Source: Streptomyces fildesensis (GTDB taxonomy: Bacteria; Actinomycetota; Actinomycetes; Streptomycetales; Streptomycetaceae). From it: DNA of 64,000 bases. The notes beneath the pieces were generated by a model that saw nothing but the letters and a program-made list of their open reading frames with translations, was not told where the DNA came from and searched no databases. Numbering within the stretch: the stretch's first letter is position 1; each line of letters begins with the position of its first letter. The position numbers and the translations under genes were made by a program. The DNA is taken from the NCBI RefSeq assembly GCF_016107395.1, contig NZ_JAAIKO010000028.1, positions 41,831-105,830 of the forward strand. The letters run 5' to 3'. Of the stretch, positions 34,170-42,525 are shown in pieces.

Positions 34170-36344
34170 TCACAGCCTCTGCGGGCCCCCCTGTTGCGCC
34201 GCGACCTTGCGGTAGAGCGCGAGCGCCTCCGCCGAGCGGCCGAGCTGTTCCAGGCAGTGCGCCTCGTCGTTGCGGCTGGTGAGGGTGTCGGGGTGGGCCG
34301 GGCCGAGCACCCGGGTCCGGGCGTCGGCGACCTCGCGGTACACGTCCAGCGCCGTCTCCCACCGGCCCAGCCAGCCGAGCCCCACCGCGACCTCGCGCTT
34401 GCTGACCAGGGTGTCGGGATGGTCCGCGCCCAGCGCCTGCTCACGGATCTCCGCGACGGTCCCCGCCTCGGCCAGCGCCTGGTCCCAGCGGCCGAGCCGG
34501 CCGAGGTTGACGCCCAGGGCGTGCCGGGCGCGCAGCGTCTCGGCGTCGGACGGGCCCCCGGTACGGGTGCGGGCCGCGACCAGGTCGCGGTAGAGCTCCA
34601 GCGCCTCGGCGCTGCGCCCCAGCCGGCCCAGGCATATCCCCATCTCGTAGCGGGCGGCCAGGGTGTCCTGATGGCCGGCACCCTGGGTGCGCTCATGGGC
34701 GGCGGCCACCTCCCCGTACACCTCCAGCGCCTCGGCCCAGCGGCCGAGCTGGCCCAGCACGTAGCCCACCTCGTAGCGGGTGACCAGCGTCTCGGGGTGG
34801 TCGGGGCCCAGCACCCCGGCCCGGACCGCGGCGAGTTCGACGGCCATGGCGTACGCCTCGTCGAGCCGTCCCAGCCGGCCCAGGTTGAAGGCCAGGTTGT
34901 GCCGGCAGCGCAGGGTGTCGGGGTGCTCGGCGCCCAGGGTGCGCTCGCGGGCGGCGAGCACCGCGGAGTAGCCCTGGTGGGCCTCCAGGTGCAGACCGAG
35001 CCGGCCGAGCGCGTACGCCGCCTCGTGCCGGGCGGCGAGAGTGTCGGGATGGTCGGGGCCGAGGACCCGCTGCCGCACCCCGCCGACGTAGTCGTAGAGC
35101 CGCATCGCGTCCTCGGTCCTGCCCAGCCGGGCCAGACAGGACGCCGCCTCGTGGCGGCTGGTCAGGGTGTCCGGGTGCTCGGTGCCCAGCGCCCGGTCGC
35201 GTTCCGCGGCGACCGCGGTGTGCAGGTCGTACGCCTCCTGCCAGCGGCCCAGCCGCTCCAGGTCGATTCCTTCGGTGTGCCGGGCGGCCAGCGTCGCGAG
35301 CTGCTCCGGCGCGGGCGCGACGGCGCCCAAGGCGGTGCGGGTGGACCAGGCGCCGGTGAGTTCGTGCCGCGGCGGCGCGGCGGCGTGGAACGCCCGGGTG
35401 GCGCGGGCGCCGGAGTCCGAGGCCAGGTCGCGCGCCCAGGACGGCAGCGGGGCCGCCGGGACCACCGGGCGCTCCGCCGCGCCGCGCATCGCCTTCAGCC
35501 GGCCGCCGACGTCCGCCGCGTTCTGCGGCCGGTCGTCCGGGGCCTTGGCGAGCAGGTCCAGGATGAGCCGCTCCAGCTCCTGCGGCAGGTCGGGCCGGCC
35601 GGCGCACAGCGGCTCGGGCACGGCGTCGCGGTGGGCGACCAGCACCGCCCAGGCGTCGTCCATGTCGAACGGCGGCGCCCCGGTGGCGAGCTCGTACAGC
35701 ACACAGCCGAACGAGTACAGGTCGCTGCGCTGGTCGACCTCGGACGCGCCGATCTGTTCCGGCGACATGTAGTGCGGGGTCCCCATGGCGATGCCGGTGC
35801 CGGTGAGGCGGGAGGTGAAGCCGATGTCGTGGCCGAGCCGGGCGATGCCGAAGTCGCAGATCTTCACGGCGCCGTCGCTCAGCCGGATGATGTTGGCCGG
35901 TTTCAGATCCCGGTGCACGATGCCCTGCGCGTGGGTGTATGCCAGCGCCGACGCGACCTGTTCCGCGATGTCCATGAGGTCCGGGACCGGCAGCGGCTGG
36001 CGCCGGGCGTCGTCCAGCACCTGGAGCAGATTGCGTCCGTCGAGCAGTTCCATCACCAGGAACAGCACGCCGTCGTGCTCGCCGAAGTCGTGCACCACGG
36101 TCACGCCGCGGTGCTGCAGCGAGGCCGCCACCCGGGCCTCGCGCCGGAACCGCTCCTGCAGGATCCGGGTGAACCCGGCGTCCGCGGCCGGGCTCAGCGG
36201 CTTGAGGCACTTGACCGCGACCCGCCGCCCGAGCGACTCGTCCAGGGCCAGCCAGACCTCGCCCATCCCGCCCCGGCCGATCAGCTCGTTCAGCCGGTAC
36301 CGGCTCTGAATCAGCGTGCCACTGCCATCGTGTACAGCCGCCAT
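34170..36344 (-). CDS. Ser/Thr protein kinase with nine TPR units
   Basis: The protein has about 724 residues and no membrane helix. The kinase domain (about 15-275) has GRGGMGEV at 23-30, Lys45 in AVKCLKP, HRDLKPANI, CDFGIARLG and MSPEQ in place of APE. From about 345 nine 42-residue repeats of the kinesin-light-chain TPR type follow, with consensus LGxxHPDTLxxRxxxAxxLGRLGRxxEAxxLYxxV. ATG 36344 or the preceding ATG 36347 starts the protein; the frame is open further up but Arg-rich. The repeats probably bind a partner or substrate. It lies upstream of the nitronate monooxygenase operon in the same direction. Confidence 0.9.
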   Translation of the reverse strand: MAAVHDGSGTLIQSRYRLNELIGRGGMGEVWLALDESLGRRVAVKCLKPLSPAADAGFTRILQERFRREARVAASLQHRGVTVVHDFGEHDGVLFLVMELLDGRNLLQVLDDARRQPLPVPDLMDIAEQVASALAYTHAQGIVHRDLKPANIIRLSDGAVKICDFGIARLGHDIGFTSRLTGTGIAMGTPHYMSPEQIGASEVDQRSDLYSFGCVLYELATGAPPFDMDDAWAVLVAHRDAVPEPLCAGRPDLPQELERLILDLLAKAPDDRPQNAADVGGRLKAMRGAAERPVVPAAPLPSWARDLASDSGARATRAFHAAAPPRHELTGAWSTRTALGAVAPAPEQLATLAARHTEGIDLERLGRWQEAYDLHTAVAAERDRALGTEHPDTLTSRHEAASCLARLGRTEDAMRLYDYVGGVRQRVLGPDHPDTLAARHEAAYALGRLGLHLEAHQGYSAVLAARERTLGAEHPDTLRCRHNLAFNLGRLGRLDEAYAMAVELAAVRAGVLGPDHPETLVTRYEVGYVLGQLGRWAEALEVYGEVAAAHERTQGAGHQDTLAARYEMGICLGRLGRSAEALELYRDLVAARTRTGGPSDAETLRARHALGVNLGRLGRWDQALAEAGTVAEIREQALGADHPDTLVSKREVAVGLGWLGRWETALDVYREVADARTRVLGPAHPDTLTSRNDEAHCLEQLGRSAEALALYRKVAAQQGGPQRL

Positions 36345-36425
36345 CATCCGCCGCCGCCCCCGTCGTTCCGCGTAACTCCCCCGGCGTCCAGTATGGCCGC
36401 AGGCACCGCCGGGAGGCACGTCGCA

Positions 36426-37304
36426 TTACGGCAGGGAACGCGCCCCTTCGCGCAGCTTGTACACGGACGGATGGCTTCCGGGCCCGAGCCGCCCCACCGC
36501 CTTGAGGATATGTCCCGGCGGCAGCTGCCAGCGCAGCTGGGCGGGGACGGTGCGCAGCGCCCGGCCGGCCAGCCGCAGCCGCAGCCCGGTGGCGGCGGCG
36601 GAGGGCGCCGGGCGGCCGTACAGCTGCTGGGCGAAGGGCGGCAGCGCCGCGTAGGCCAGGTCCGCGACCCGGGCCCACAGCAGGGCCCTGGCCGGCACCA
36701 GGGGCCAGGGCACCGGCGGCGCCTGCAGGAACGCGTAGACCGCGTCCGAGTCCTCGGTGGCGGCCAGCTCCGGCCGGACGTTCTCGAAGTAGTCGGCGAG
36801 CGCCAGGGTGCTCTCGGGCACCGTGCCGGGGTCCAGGCCGACCAGCCGGGCGGCGGTGCGCTGCTCGTCGACGTAGGCGTCGGCCTGGCCGCCGGTGAGC
36901 GGCAGCCCGGACCGGCGGGCGGCCGCCAGATAGGAGTCGATCTCGGCGCAGTGCACCCACAGCAGCAGTTCCGGGTCGTCCACGCCGAACCGCTCACCGG
37001 TGCGCGGATCGATCGCGCCGAGCCGGCGGTGTATGCCGCGCACCCTGGCCCCGGCCCGCTCGGCCTGGAGGGAGGTGCCGTAGGTGATCGTGCCGACGAA
37101 GTCGGCGGTCCGCAGCAGGCGCCCCCAGGCGTCCTTCCGGAAGTTGGAGTTCTGCATGACGCCCTGCACGGCGCGGGGGTGCAGGGCCTGCAGATACAGG
37201 GCGCGCACCCCCGCGACCCACATGATCGGATCGCCGTGCAGCTGCCAGGTGACCGACCGGGGTCCGAAGAGCCCGGGGTCCGCGTCGCGCATCGCCGCCT
37301 CCAT
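36426..37304 (-). CDS. MpaB-type oxygenase (DUF2236)
   Basis: This 292-residue helical protein is of the DUF2236/MpaB and rubber-oxygenase-like family, which includes heme-dependent oxygenases. Family segments seen are MWVAGVRALYLQALHPRAVQGV, ADFVGTITYGTSLQAERAGARVRGIHRRL, LWVHCAEIDSYLAA and LADYFENVRPEL; the His of LHPRA and VHC are likely heme ligands. It starts 27 bp after the acyl-CoA dehydrogenase stop in the same orientation, so the two form an operon. The substrate may be a long aliphatic or terpenoid compound feeding the CoA pathway, which is inference. Confidence 0.82.
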   Translation of the reverse strand: MEAAMRDADPGLFGPRSVTWQLHGDPIMWVAGVRALYLQALHPRAVQGVMQNSNFRKDAWGRLLRTADFVGTITYGTSLQAERAGARVRGIHRRLGAIDPRTGERFGVDDPELLLWVHCAEIDSYLAAARRSGLPLTGGQADAYVDEQRTAARLVGLDPGTVPESTLALADYFENVRPELAATEDSDAVYAFLQAPPVPWPLVPARALLWARVADLAYAALPPFAQQLYGRPAPSAAATGLRLRLAGRALRTVPAQLRWQLPPGHILKAVGRLGPGSHPSVYKLREGARSLP

Positions 37305-37331
37305 CGCCGCCCGTGTGCCCCCACCTCCACG

Positions 37332-38522
37332 CTAACGGCGGACGCGCGGCATACCCAGGCCGATCCACGAGATGATCTCCCGCTGGATCTCGTTGTTGCC
37401 GCCGCCGAAGGTGAAGATGACCGCGCTGCGGTAGCCGCGCTCCAGCTCGCCGTGGAGGACGGCGCCCGCGGAGCCCTCCTTCATCGGGCCCGCGGCCGCG
37501 GTGATCTCCATCAGCCAGGCGTAGGCGTCCCGGCGGGCCTCGGAACCGTAGACCTTGACCGCGGAGGCGTCCTGCGGGGTGAGCGTTCCCTGCTGGAGGG
37601 CGTCCACCATCTGCCAGTTGAGGAGCTTCATCGCGTCGAGCCGGGTGTGCGTCAGCGCGAGCCGGCGCCGCACCCAGCCCAGGTCGATGACCCGGCTGCC
37701 GTCGGCGAGCTTGGTGTCGGCGGCCCAGCGCTGCACGTCGTGCAGGGCGCGGATCGCCATGGTGCCGTGGGCGGCGAGGGTGACGCGCTCGTGGTTGAGC
37801 TGGTTGGTGATCAGCCGCCAGCCCTTGTTCTCCGCGCCGACCCGGCGGCCGGCCGGGACCCGGATGTTCTCGTAGTAGCTGGCGGTGGTGTCGTGCGAGG
37901 CGAGGGTGTTGATGATCGTGCACGAGTAGCCGGGGTCGGAGGTGGGCACCAGCAGCATCGTGATGCCCTTGTGCGGCGGGGCATCCGGGTCGGTGCGCAC
38001 AGCCAGCCAGACCCAGTCGGCGGTGTCGCCGTTGGTGGTCCAGATCTTCTGGCCGTTGACGGTGTAGGTGCCGGACTCCTCGTCGCCCTCGCGCACCGCG
38101 CGGGTCTTGAGCGCGGCGAGGTCGGTGCCCGCGTCCGGCTCGGAGTAGCCGATCGCGAAGTCCAGTTCCCCGGCGAGGATCTTCGGCAGGAAGTACGCCT
38201 TCTGCTCCTCGGTGCCGAACTGCATGATCGTCGGACCGACGGTGTTCAGCGCCATCAGCGGCAGCGGCACACCCGCCTGCGCCGCCTCGTCGAAGAAGAT
38301 GAACTGCTCCATCGGCGACAGCCCCCGGCCGCCGAACTCCGCGGGCCAGCCGATGCCCAGCCAGCCGTCGGCGCCGAGCCGGCGGACGGTGTCCCGGTAG
38401 AACTTCTTCTGCGCCGCGGGATCGGCGTAGCGGGCGTAGACGTTGTCCGGCACCAGTCCGGCGAAGTACGAACGCAGCTCCACGCGCAGTTGCTGCTGCT
38501 CGGGTGTGTAGTCCAGGTGCAC
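37332..38522 (-). CDS. Acyl-CoA dehydrogenase
   Basis: A 396-residue FAD-dependent dehydrogenase. FAIGYSEPDAGTDLAALKTRA is the substrate/FAD loop and WTTNGDTADWVWLAVRT the beta domain. The C-terminal helix bundle contains YGSEARRDAYAWLMEITAAAG and FTFGGGNNEIQREIISWIGLGMPR, with the conserved GGNNEIQ FAD contact. GTG 38522 follows AGGAGG by four bases. The catalytic base position near 240-250 is not certain, as in the steroid-type FadE26/27/34 group. The KstR-like palindrome at 38576-38589 is upstream. It is the first gene of an operon with the MpaB-type oxygenase. Confidence 0.92.
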   Translation of the reverse strand: MHLDYTPEQQQLRVELRSYFAGLVPDNVYARYADPAAQKKFYRDTVRRLGADGWLGIGWPAEFGGRGLSPMEQFIFFDEAAQAGVPLPLMALNTVGPTIMQFGTEEQKAYFLPKILAGELDFAIGYSEPDAGTDLAALKTRAVREGDEESGTYTVNGQKIWTTNGDTADWVWLAVRTDPDAPPHKGITMLLVPTSDPGYSCTIINTLASHDTTASYYENIRVPAGRRVGAENKGWRLITNQLNHERVTLAAHGTMAIRALHDVQRWAADTKLADGSRVIDLGWVRRRLALTHTRLDAMKLLNWQMVDALQQGTLTPQDASAVKVYGSEARRDAYAWLMEITAAAGPMKEGSAGAVLHGELERGYRSAVIFTFGGGNNEIQREIISWIGLGMPRVRR

Positions 38523-38575
38523 GGCCCCTCCTAAGGTCTCCGGGTCCCCGGTCCCTGCGGCGACGGCGCACAGAC

Positions 38576-38589
38576 TAGAACGCGTTCCA
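38576..38589. promoter_or_regulatory. TNNAACNNGTTNNA palindrome before acyl-CoA dehydrogenase
   Basis: TAGAACGCGTTCCA fits the KstR-type pattern and sits in a 16-bp near-perfect palindrome 54 bp before the dehydrogenase start. It lies between that gene and the co-directional TetR gene upstream. Confidence 0.55.
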
Positions 38590-38629
38590 GTAATTCGGAA
38601 GGGCTAACACCGGGCGGTGGGTTGCCCCG

Positions 38630-39280
38630 TCACTCGGCGACCGGCGCGGGGCAGGACGGCTCGAAGTCCTGGATCGCCAGCAGGGTGTCCCGCAGCATGC
38701 GCACCAGCAGGGACCGCACCACGTCCCGCTCCAGCCCCTGGTGGCCGAGCCAGTCCAAGGTCACGCCCTCGACGCACGACAGCCATCCGACCAGCGCGGT
38801 GCGCGCGACCACCGGGAGCTCCCGGTGCCCGTACGCGCCTTCGGCGATCGCCGCGAGCAGTTCCTCGCGCACCGCGTCGCGGACCGCGTGCACCTCGGCG
38901 TCGAAGCCGACACCGCCGCTCACGATCGTGCGGTAGGCGGCCTGGTTGTGCTGGGCGTAGCGGAGATAGCCGTCGACGGTGCGGTGCACGCGTTCGGCGC
39001 GCGGTAGGTCGGCGGTGCTGGAGGCACGCACCACGAGCTCCTCGACCGACTCGCGCACGATGGCGAGGTAGTAGCCGCGCTTGTTCTTGAAGTAGTAGTA
39101 GATCAGCCCTTTGGCGACGCCCGCGTGCCGGGCGATGTCGTCCATGGACAGGGCGTCGTACGAGGTGTTGGCGAACAACTTCCGTCCGGTGGCTATGAGT
39201 TCGGCTCGCCGCGCCAGGGACCGGTCGGTGCCGCGCGGTCCTCGTGGAACGTCCGTTCCACGCTGTTGACTATTATTCAA
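38630..39280 (-). CDS. TetR-family regulator
   Basis: A regulator of about 216 residues. The HTH is LSMDDIARHAGVAKGLIYYYFKNKRGYYLAI; the C-terminal ligand domain has AAYRTIVSGGVGFD and ALVGWLSCVEGVTLDWL. The start is uncertain: the frame is open to GTG 39373, but the DNA around 39262-39290 is AT-rich and promoter-like. TTG 39280 is the best internal start, giving MNNSQQRGTDVPRG. It is upstream of the acyl-CoA dehydrogenase operon in the same direction and is the best candidate for a regulator of the lipid island, by position only. Confidence 0.8.
   Translation of the reverse strand: MNNSQQRGTDVPRGPRGTDRSLARRAELIATGRKLFANTSYDALSMDDIARHAGVAKGLIYYYFKNKRGYYLAIVRESVEELVVRASSTADLPRAERVHRTVDGYLRYAQHNQAAYRTIVSGGVGFDAEVHAVRDAVREELLAAIAEGAYGHRELPVVARTALVGWLSCVEGVTLDWLGHQGLERDVVRSLLVRMLRDTLLAIQDFEPSCPAPVAE
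39244..39261. promoter_or_regulatory. 18-bp perfect palindrome at tetR 5' end
   Basis: Arms GTGGAACG and CGTTCCAC flank TC. It overlaps the first codons if translation starts at 39280, or lies in the leader if the start is further on. A possible autoregulatory site. Confidence 0.55.
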
Positions 39281-39395
39281 AATCGGGCCTACTCTCCAAC
39301 TGCCACAGGATTTCCGCAGTATGCCAGAAGGCCGCCGGGCGTCACCGCCCTCCGCCGGGTCCTGTCGCGGCACGTCCCCGCACGCCTGATCACCC

Positions 39396-40188
39396 GCACC
39401 TCCTGATCACCCGCACCGCCGCACCGGCCGGGCATCCGCCGCCGGTGGGATCCGCTGCACCCGCCAGTACGTCAGCGTCAACGCGCTGATCCTGTCGGTG
39501 CTCTCGTTCGCCGCCACGAACCTCGGCGGTTTCCTGGTCGGCATGCTGCTCGGGATCGCCGGGAGCGCGATGGGTTTCGGCTGGACCCTGGACGAGCCCG
39601 TGGTGCCCGGCACCGCCGGCGGAGGGCCGGCGGAAGGGGCGGACCCGGACCCCGGATCCGGATCCGTGCCCGGCGCGACAGGCGGTGCTACGGGCAGTAC
39701 CGGCGGCCGGGCGCTCGCCGTCGCGCTGCCGGCCGTCCTGCTGGTGATCCTCGCCGGCGCCGGCGCCGGCGCCGCACCGGTCCGTGCCGCCGACGGTGAC
39801 GACGAGCCGCTTCACCCCGAACGGCTTCGTGCTCTCCTCGGTGACCACCGTGCCCACCGCCGGGGGCCCGCTGAAGGTCATGGTCGTCAGCATGGCGTCG
39901 GCGTCACTCACCGACTACCGGCTGTCCACCCACGACAGTCCCGGCCGGCTCGCCCTGAGCGCGGACCGGCTCGATCTCGGTGGGAACGTCCTGCTGTACC
40001 TCACCCGGCTCAGCGGCTGCGTCGAAGGCGTCTTCTGCGTGACCTTCACCCCCGACAAGCTGCCGATGCCGCCCGTCATCCCGCCCGGTGTCTTCCTCAC
40101 GCGCGTGGAGGCGGAGCAGGCCCTCGTGACGTCGGACAGCATCGTCGCGCGGTCGCTGCGCCTGCGGGCGGAGCCCTCTCCGCCATAG
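39396..40188 (+). pseudogene. Broken DUF6114-like membrane protein gene
   Basis: One frame encodes RQYVSVNALILSVLSFAATN and LGGFLVGMLLGIAGSAMGFGWT, the C-terminal membrane part of a Streptomyces DUF6114 protein, then a Gly-rich linker and a second hydrophobic segment. After about 39780 the sense continues in the +1 frame (VTTSRFTPNGFVLSSVTTVP to VTSDSIVARSLRLRAEPSPP, ending at 40188), which looks like the extracellular domain of the same protein. The N-terminal membrane helices are missing, and the frame changes in a GGCGCC-repeat stretch. The gene is therefore 5'-truncated and frameshifted. GTG 39498 or GTG 39784 could start short products. Confidence 0.55.
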
Positions 40189-40310
40189 GTCGTACGGGGC
40201 GGGCGCCGCGCCGGGCCCGCCGCCGGGGTGCCTTCGCCAGGCCCGGTACGTAGGCTGCCAGCGTGCACAGTGGACGCAACGACAGCTGTTGAAGCGGAGG
40301 GCCGCACCTC

Positions 40311-41303
40311 ATGAAAATGCTCATCAACGTGGCCGAAAGCGTGGTCGCCGACGCCCTGCGCGGCATGGCGGCCGCCCACCCGGAACTGATCGTCGACGTC
40401 GAGCACCGGCTGATCGTCCGCCGGAACGCGCCCGTCGCGGGCAAGGTCGGTCTGGTCTCGGGAGGCGGCTCCGGGCACGAACCACTGCACGGCGGGTTCG
40501 TCGGACGGGGCATGCTCGACGCCGCCTGCCCCGGCGAGGTGTTCACCTCGCCCGTGCCGGACCAGATGGTCCGCGCTGCGGCCGCCGTGGACAGCGGCGC
40601 GGGCGTGCTGTTCATCGTCAAGAACTACACGGGCGACGTGCTGAACTTCGACATGGCGGCCGAGCTCGCCGAGGACGAGGGCGTACAGATCGCCAAGGTC
40701 CTGGTCAATGACGATGTCGCCGTCCTCGACAGCCTGTACACGGCCGGCCGGCGCGGTACCGGCGCGACGCTCTTCGTCGAGAAGCTCGCCGGCGCCCTGG
40801 CCGAGGAGGGCGCACCGCTGGAGCGGGTCGAGGCGCTCGCCCGGCGGGTCAACGAGTCCTCGCGCAGCTTCGGCGTGGCGCTCAGCGCGTGCACGACCCC
40901 CGCCAAGGGCAGCCCCACCTTCGATCTGCCCGCCGGTGAGCTGGAGCTGGGCGTCGGCATCCACGGCGAGCCCGGCCGCGAGCGGCGCGGGATGATGACG
41001 TCGGGCGAGATCGCCGATGTCGTCGTCGACGCGGTGGTCGAGGACCTGCGGCCCGACGCGCCGGTGATCGCCCTCGTCAACGGGATGGGCGGCACCCCGC
41101 TGCTGGAGCTGTACGGCTTCAACGCGGAGGTGCACCGGGCGCTGGCCGAACGCAAGGTACCGGTCGCCCGCACCCTGGTCGGCAACTACGTGACGTCCCT
41201 CGACATGGCCGGCTGCTCGGTGACCCTGTGCCAGGTGGACGAGGAGCTGCTGCGGCTGTGGGACGCCCCGGTCTCGACGCCGGGCCTGCGCTGGGGCTGC
41301 TAG
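40311..41303 (+). CDS. dhaK: Dihydroxyacetone kinase substrate-binding subunit DhaK
   Basis: The 330-residue subunit binds dihydroxyacetone covalently through His. GLVSGGGSGHEPLHGGFVG (about 47-65) and VGIHGEPGRER (His near 222) are hallmarks, and VLFIVKNYTGDVLNFDMA is conserved. ATG 40311 follows GGAGG by about ten bases. It heads dhaK-dhaL-dhaM, the PTS-dependent kinase that makes dihydroxyacetone phosphate. The stop TAG at 41301-41303 lies inside the first arm of a perfect 16-bp hairpin. Confidence 0.95.
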   Translation: MKMLINVAESVVADALRGMAAAHPELIVDVEHRLIVRRNAPVAGKVGLVSGGGSGHEPLHGGFVGRGMLDAACPGEVFTSPVPDQMVRAAAAVDSGAGVLFIVKNYTGDVLNFDMAAELAEDEGVQIAKVLVNDDVAVLDSLYTAGRRGTGATLFVEKLAGALAEEGAPLERVEALARRVNESSRSFGVALSACTTPAKGSPTFDLPAGELELGVGIHGEPGRERRGMMTSGEIADVVVDAVVEDLRPDAPVIALVNGMGGTPLLELYGFNAEVHRALAERKVPVARTLVGNYVTSLDMAGCSVTLCQVDEELLRLWDAPVSTPGLRWGC

Positions 41304-41345
41304 GTGTATTGACCCGCGCAAACCACCCTGCGGGTCAATACACCT
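41302..41345. promoter_or_regulatory. 16-bp perfect stem-loop between dhaK and dhaL
   Basis: AGGTGTATTGACCCGC (41302-41317) pairs perfectly with 41330-41345 across a 12-base loop. The stem is only about half GC and overlaps the dhaK stop. There is no T tail. It could be an attenuator, an mRNA-stability element or a protein-binding palindrome. Confidence 0.7.
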
Positions 41346-41450
41346 GGGGCGCGGCCGCGAACCAGCCTTTGTGCTGGTGCTGCTGATCGCGGCCGTGACC
41401 CAGGCCCTGCCACCCGCGACTCCATGGACACGCCCCGTAGAGAGGACCGC

Positions 41451-42116
41451 ATGAACGCATCCACGGCTCCCGGCCCGGTGATCGACGCCGACTTCCTGCG
41501 CCGCTGGCTGGCGACGGCGGCCGCGGTCGTCGACCGCGAGGCGGACCGGCTGACCGAACTCGACTCCCCCATCGGCGACGCCGACCACGGCAGCAACATG
41601 CGGCGCGGTTTCACCGCGGCGCACGCGGCGGTGGAGCTGGAGCCGCCGCAGACCCCGGGCGGGGTGCTCACCCTCGTGGGCTCGCAGCTCATCAGCACCG
41701 TGGGCGGGGCTGCGGGCCCGCTGTACGGCACGCTGCTGCGCAGGGCGGGCAAGGCGCTGGGCGACGGCACCCCGGCCACCCCCGAGGAGTTCCGCGACGC
41801 CCTGCGCACCGGGGTCGAGGCGGTCGGGAAGCTCGGCGGGGCCGTACCTGGCGACAAGACGATGCTCGACGCGCTCGTCCCGGCGGTCGAGGCGCTGTCC
41901 TTCGCGCTCGACGCGGGCGCCGGGCTCGCGGACGGCCTCGCCGCCGCCCGGATCGCCGCGGACGAGGGCGCGGCGGCGACCGTGCCGCTGCAGGCCCGCA
42001 AGGGTCGCGCGAGCTATCTCGGCCCGCGCAGCATCGGACACCAGGACCCCGGCGCGACCTCGGCCGCGCTGCTGGTCGCCGCGCTCGCGGACACCGCGGC
42101 GGAGGCGGTCGCATGA
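41451..42116 (+). CDS. dhaL: Dihydroxyacetone kinase ADP-binding subunit DhaL
   Basis: A 221-residue all-helical subunit with the ADP/Mg site LTELDSPIGDADHGSNMRRG (Asp residues about 32-40), STVGGAAGPLYGTLL, VPGDKTMLDAL and ARKGRASYLGPRSIGHQDPGATSA. ATG 41451 follows AGAGGA; an upstream ATG at 41424 adds nine residues. The last codons overlap dhaM by four bases (ATGA). It transfers phosphate from DhaM to the hydroxyl of the DhaK-bound substrate. Confidence 0.95.
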   Translation: MNASTAPGPVIDADFLRRWLATAAAVVDREADRLTELDSPIGDADHGSNMRRGFTAAHAAVELEPPQTPGGVLTLVGSQLISTVGGAAGPLYGTLLRRAGKALGDGTPATPEEFRDALRTGVEAVGKLGGAVPGDKTMLDALVPAVEALSFALDAGAGLADGLAAARIAADEGAAATVPLQARKGRASYLGPRSIGHQDPGATSAALLVAALADTAAEAVA

Positions 42117-42520
42117 GCGACGGCCTGGTCGGCATCGTCCTGGTGTCGCACAGCGCGGCGGTCGCCGAAGCGGTCGGCCTGCTCGCGACGGGGCTGGCCG
42201 GCGGCGGCGCCGTCGCGCGCGTCGCACCGGCGGGCGGCACTCCCGACGGTGAGCTGGGCACCAGCTCGGACCTGATCGCGGCGGCGGCGCACTCCGTGGA
42301 CCAGGGCGCCGGGGTGGCGGTCCTGGTCGATCTGGGCAGCGCCGTGCTCACCGTCAAGGCGATGCTGGCCGAGGAGGACGAACTTCCCCCGGACACCCGG
42401 CTCGTCGACGCGCCCTTCGTCGAGGGCGCGGTCGCCGCGGTGGTCACCGCGTCCGCCGGGGCGGACCTGGCGGCGGTCGTCGCCGCGGCCGAGGAGGCGT
42501 ACACGTACCGCAAGGTGTGA
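42113..42520 (+). CDS. dhaM: PTS-dependent DHA kinase phosphoryl donor DhaM
   Basis: A 135-residue EIIA-mannose-like domain with phosphorylated His in IVLVSHSAAVAEA (about residue 13) and GTSSDLIAAAAHSV and VLVDLGSAVLTVKAML. It is the single-domain form without HPr and EI extensions, so the general PTS must supply phosphate. It overlaps dhaL by four bases. Confidence 0.93.
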   Translation: MSDGLVGIVLVSHSAAVAEAVGLLATGLAGGGAVARVAPAGGTPDGELGTSSDLIAAAAHSVDQGAGVAVLVDLGSAVLTVKAMLAEEDELPPDTRLVDAPFVEGAVAAVVTASAGADLAAVVAAAEEAYTYRKV

Positions 42521-42525
42521 CCGGC

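Noticed and set aside
34161..38534. A 1457-codon open frame on the plus strand
   Set aside because: It is the antisense of the TPR kinase, MpaB-type oxygenase and acyl-CoA dehydrogenase genes; its product is low-complexity Arg/Gly/Val, an effect of high GC.
38630..39280. Calling this TetR protein KstR
   Set aside because: The neighbouring operator resembles KstR sites, but the protein sequence could not be matched confidently to KstR.
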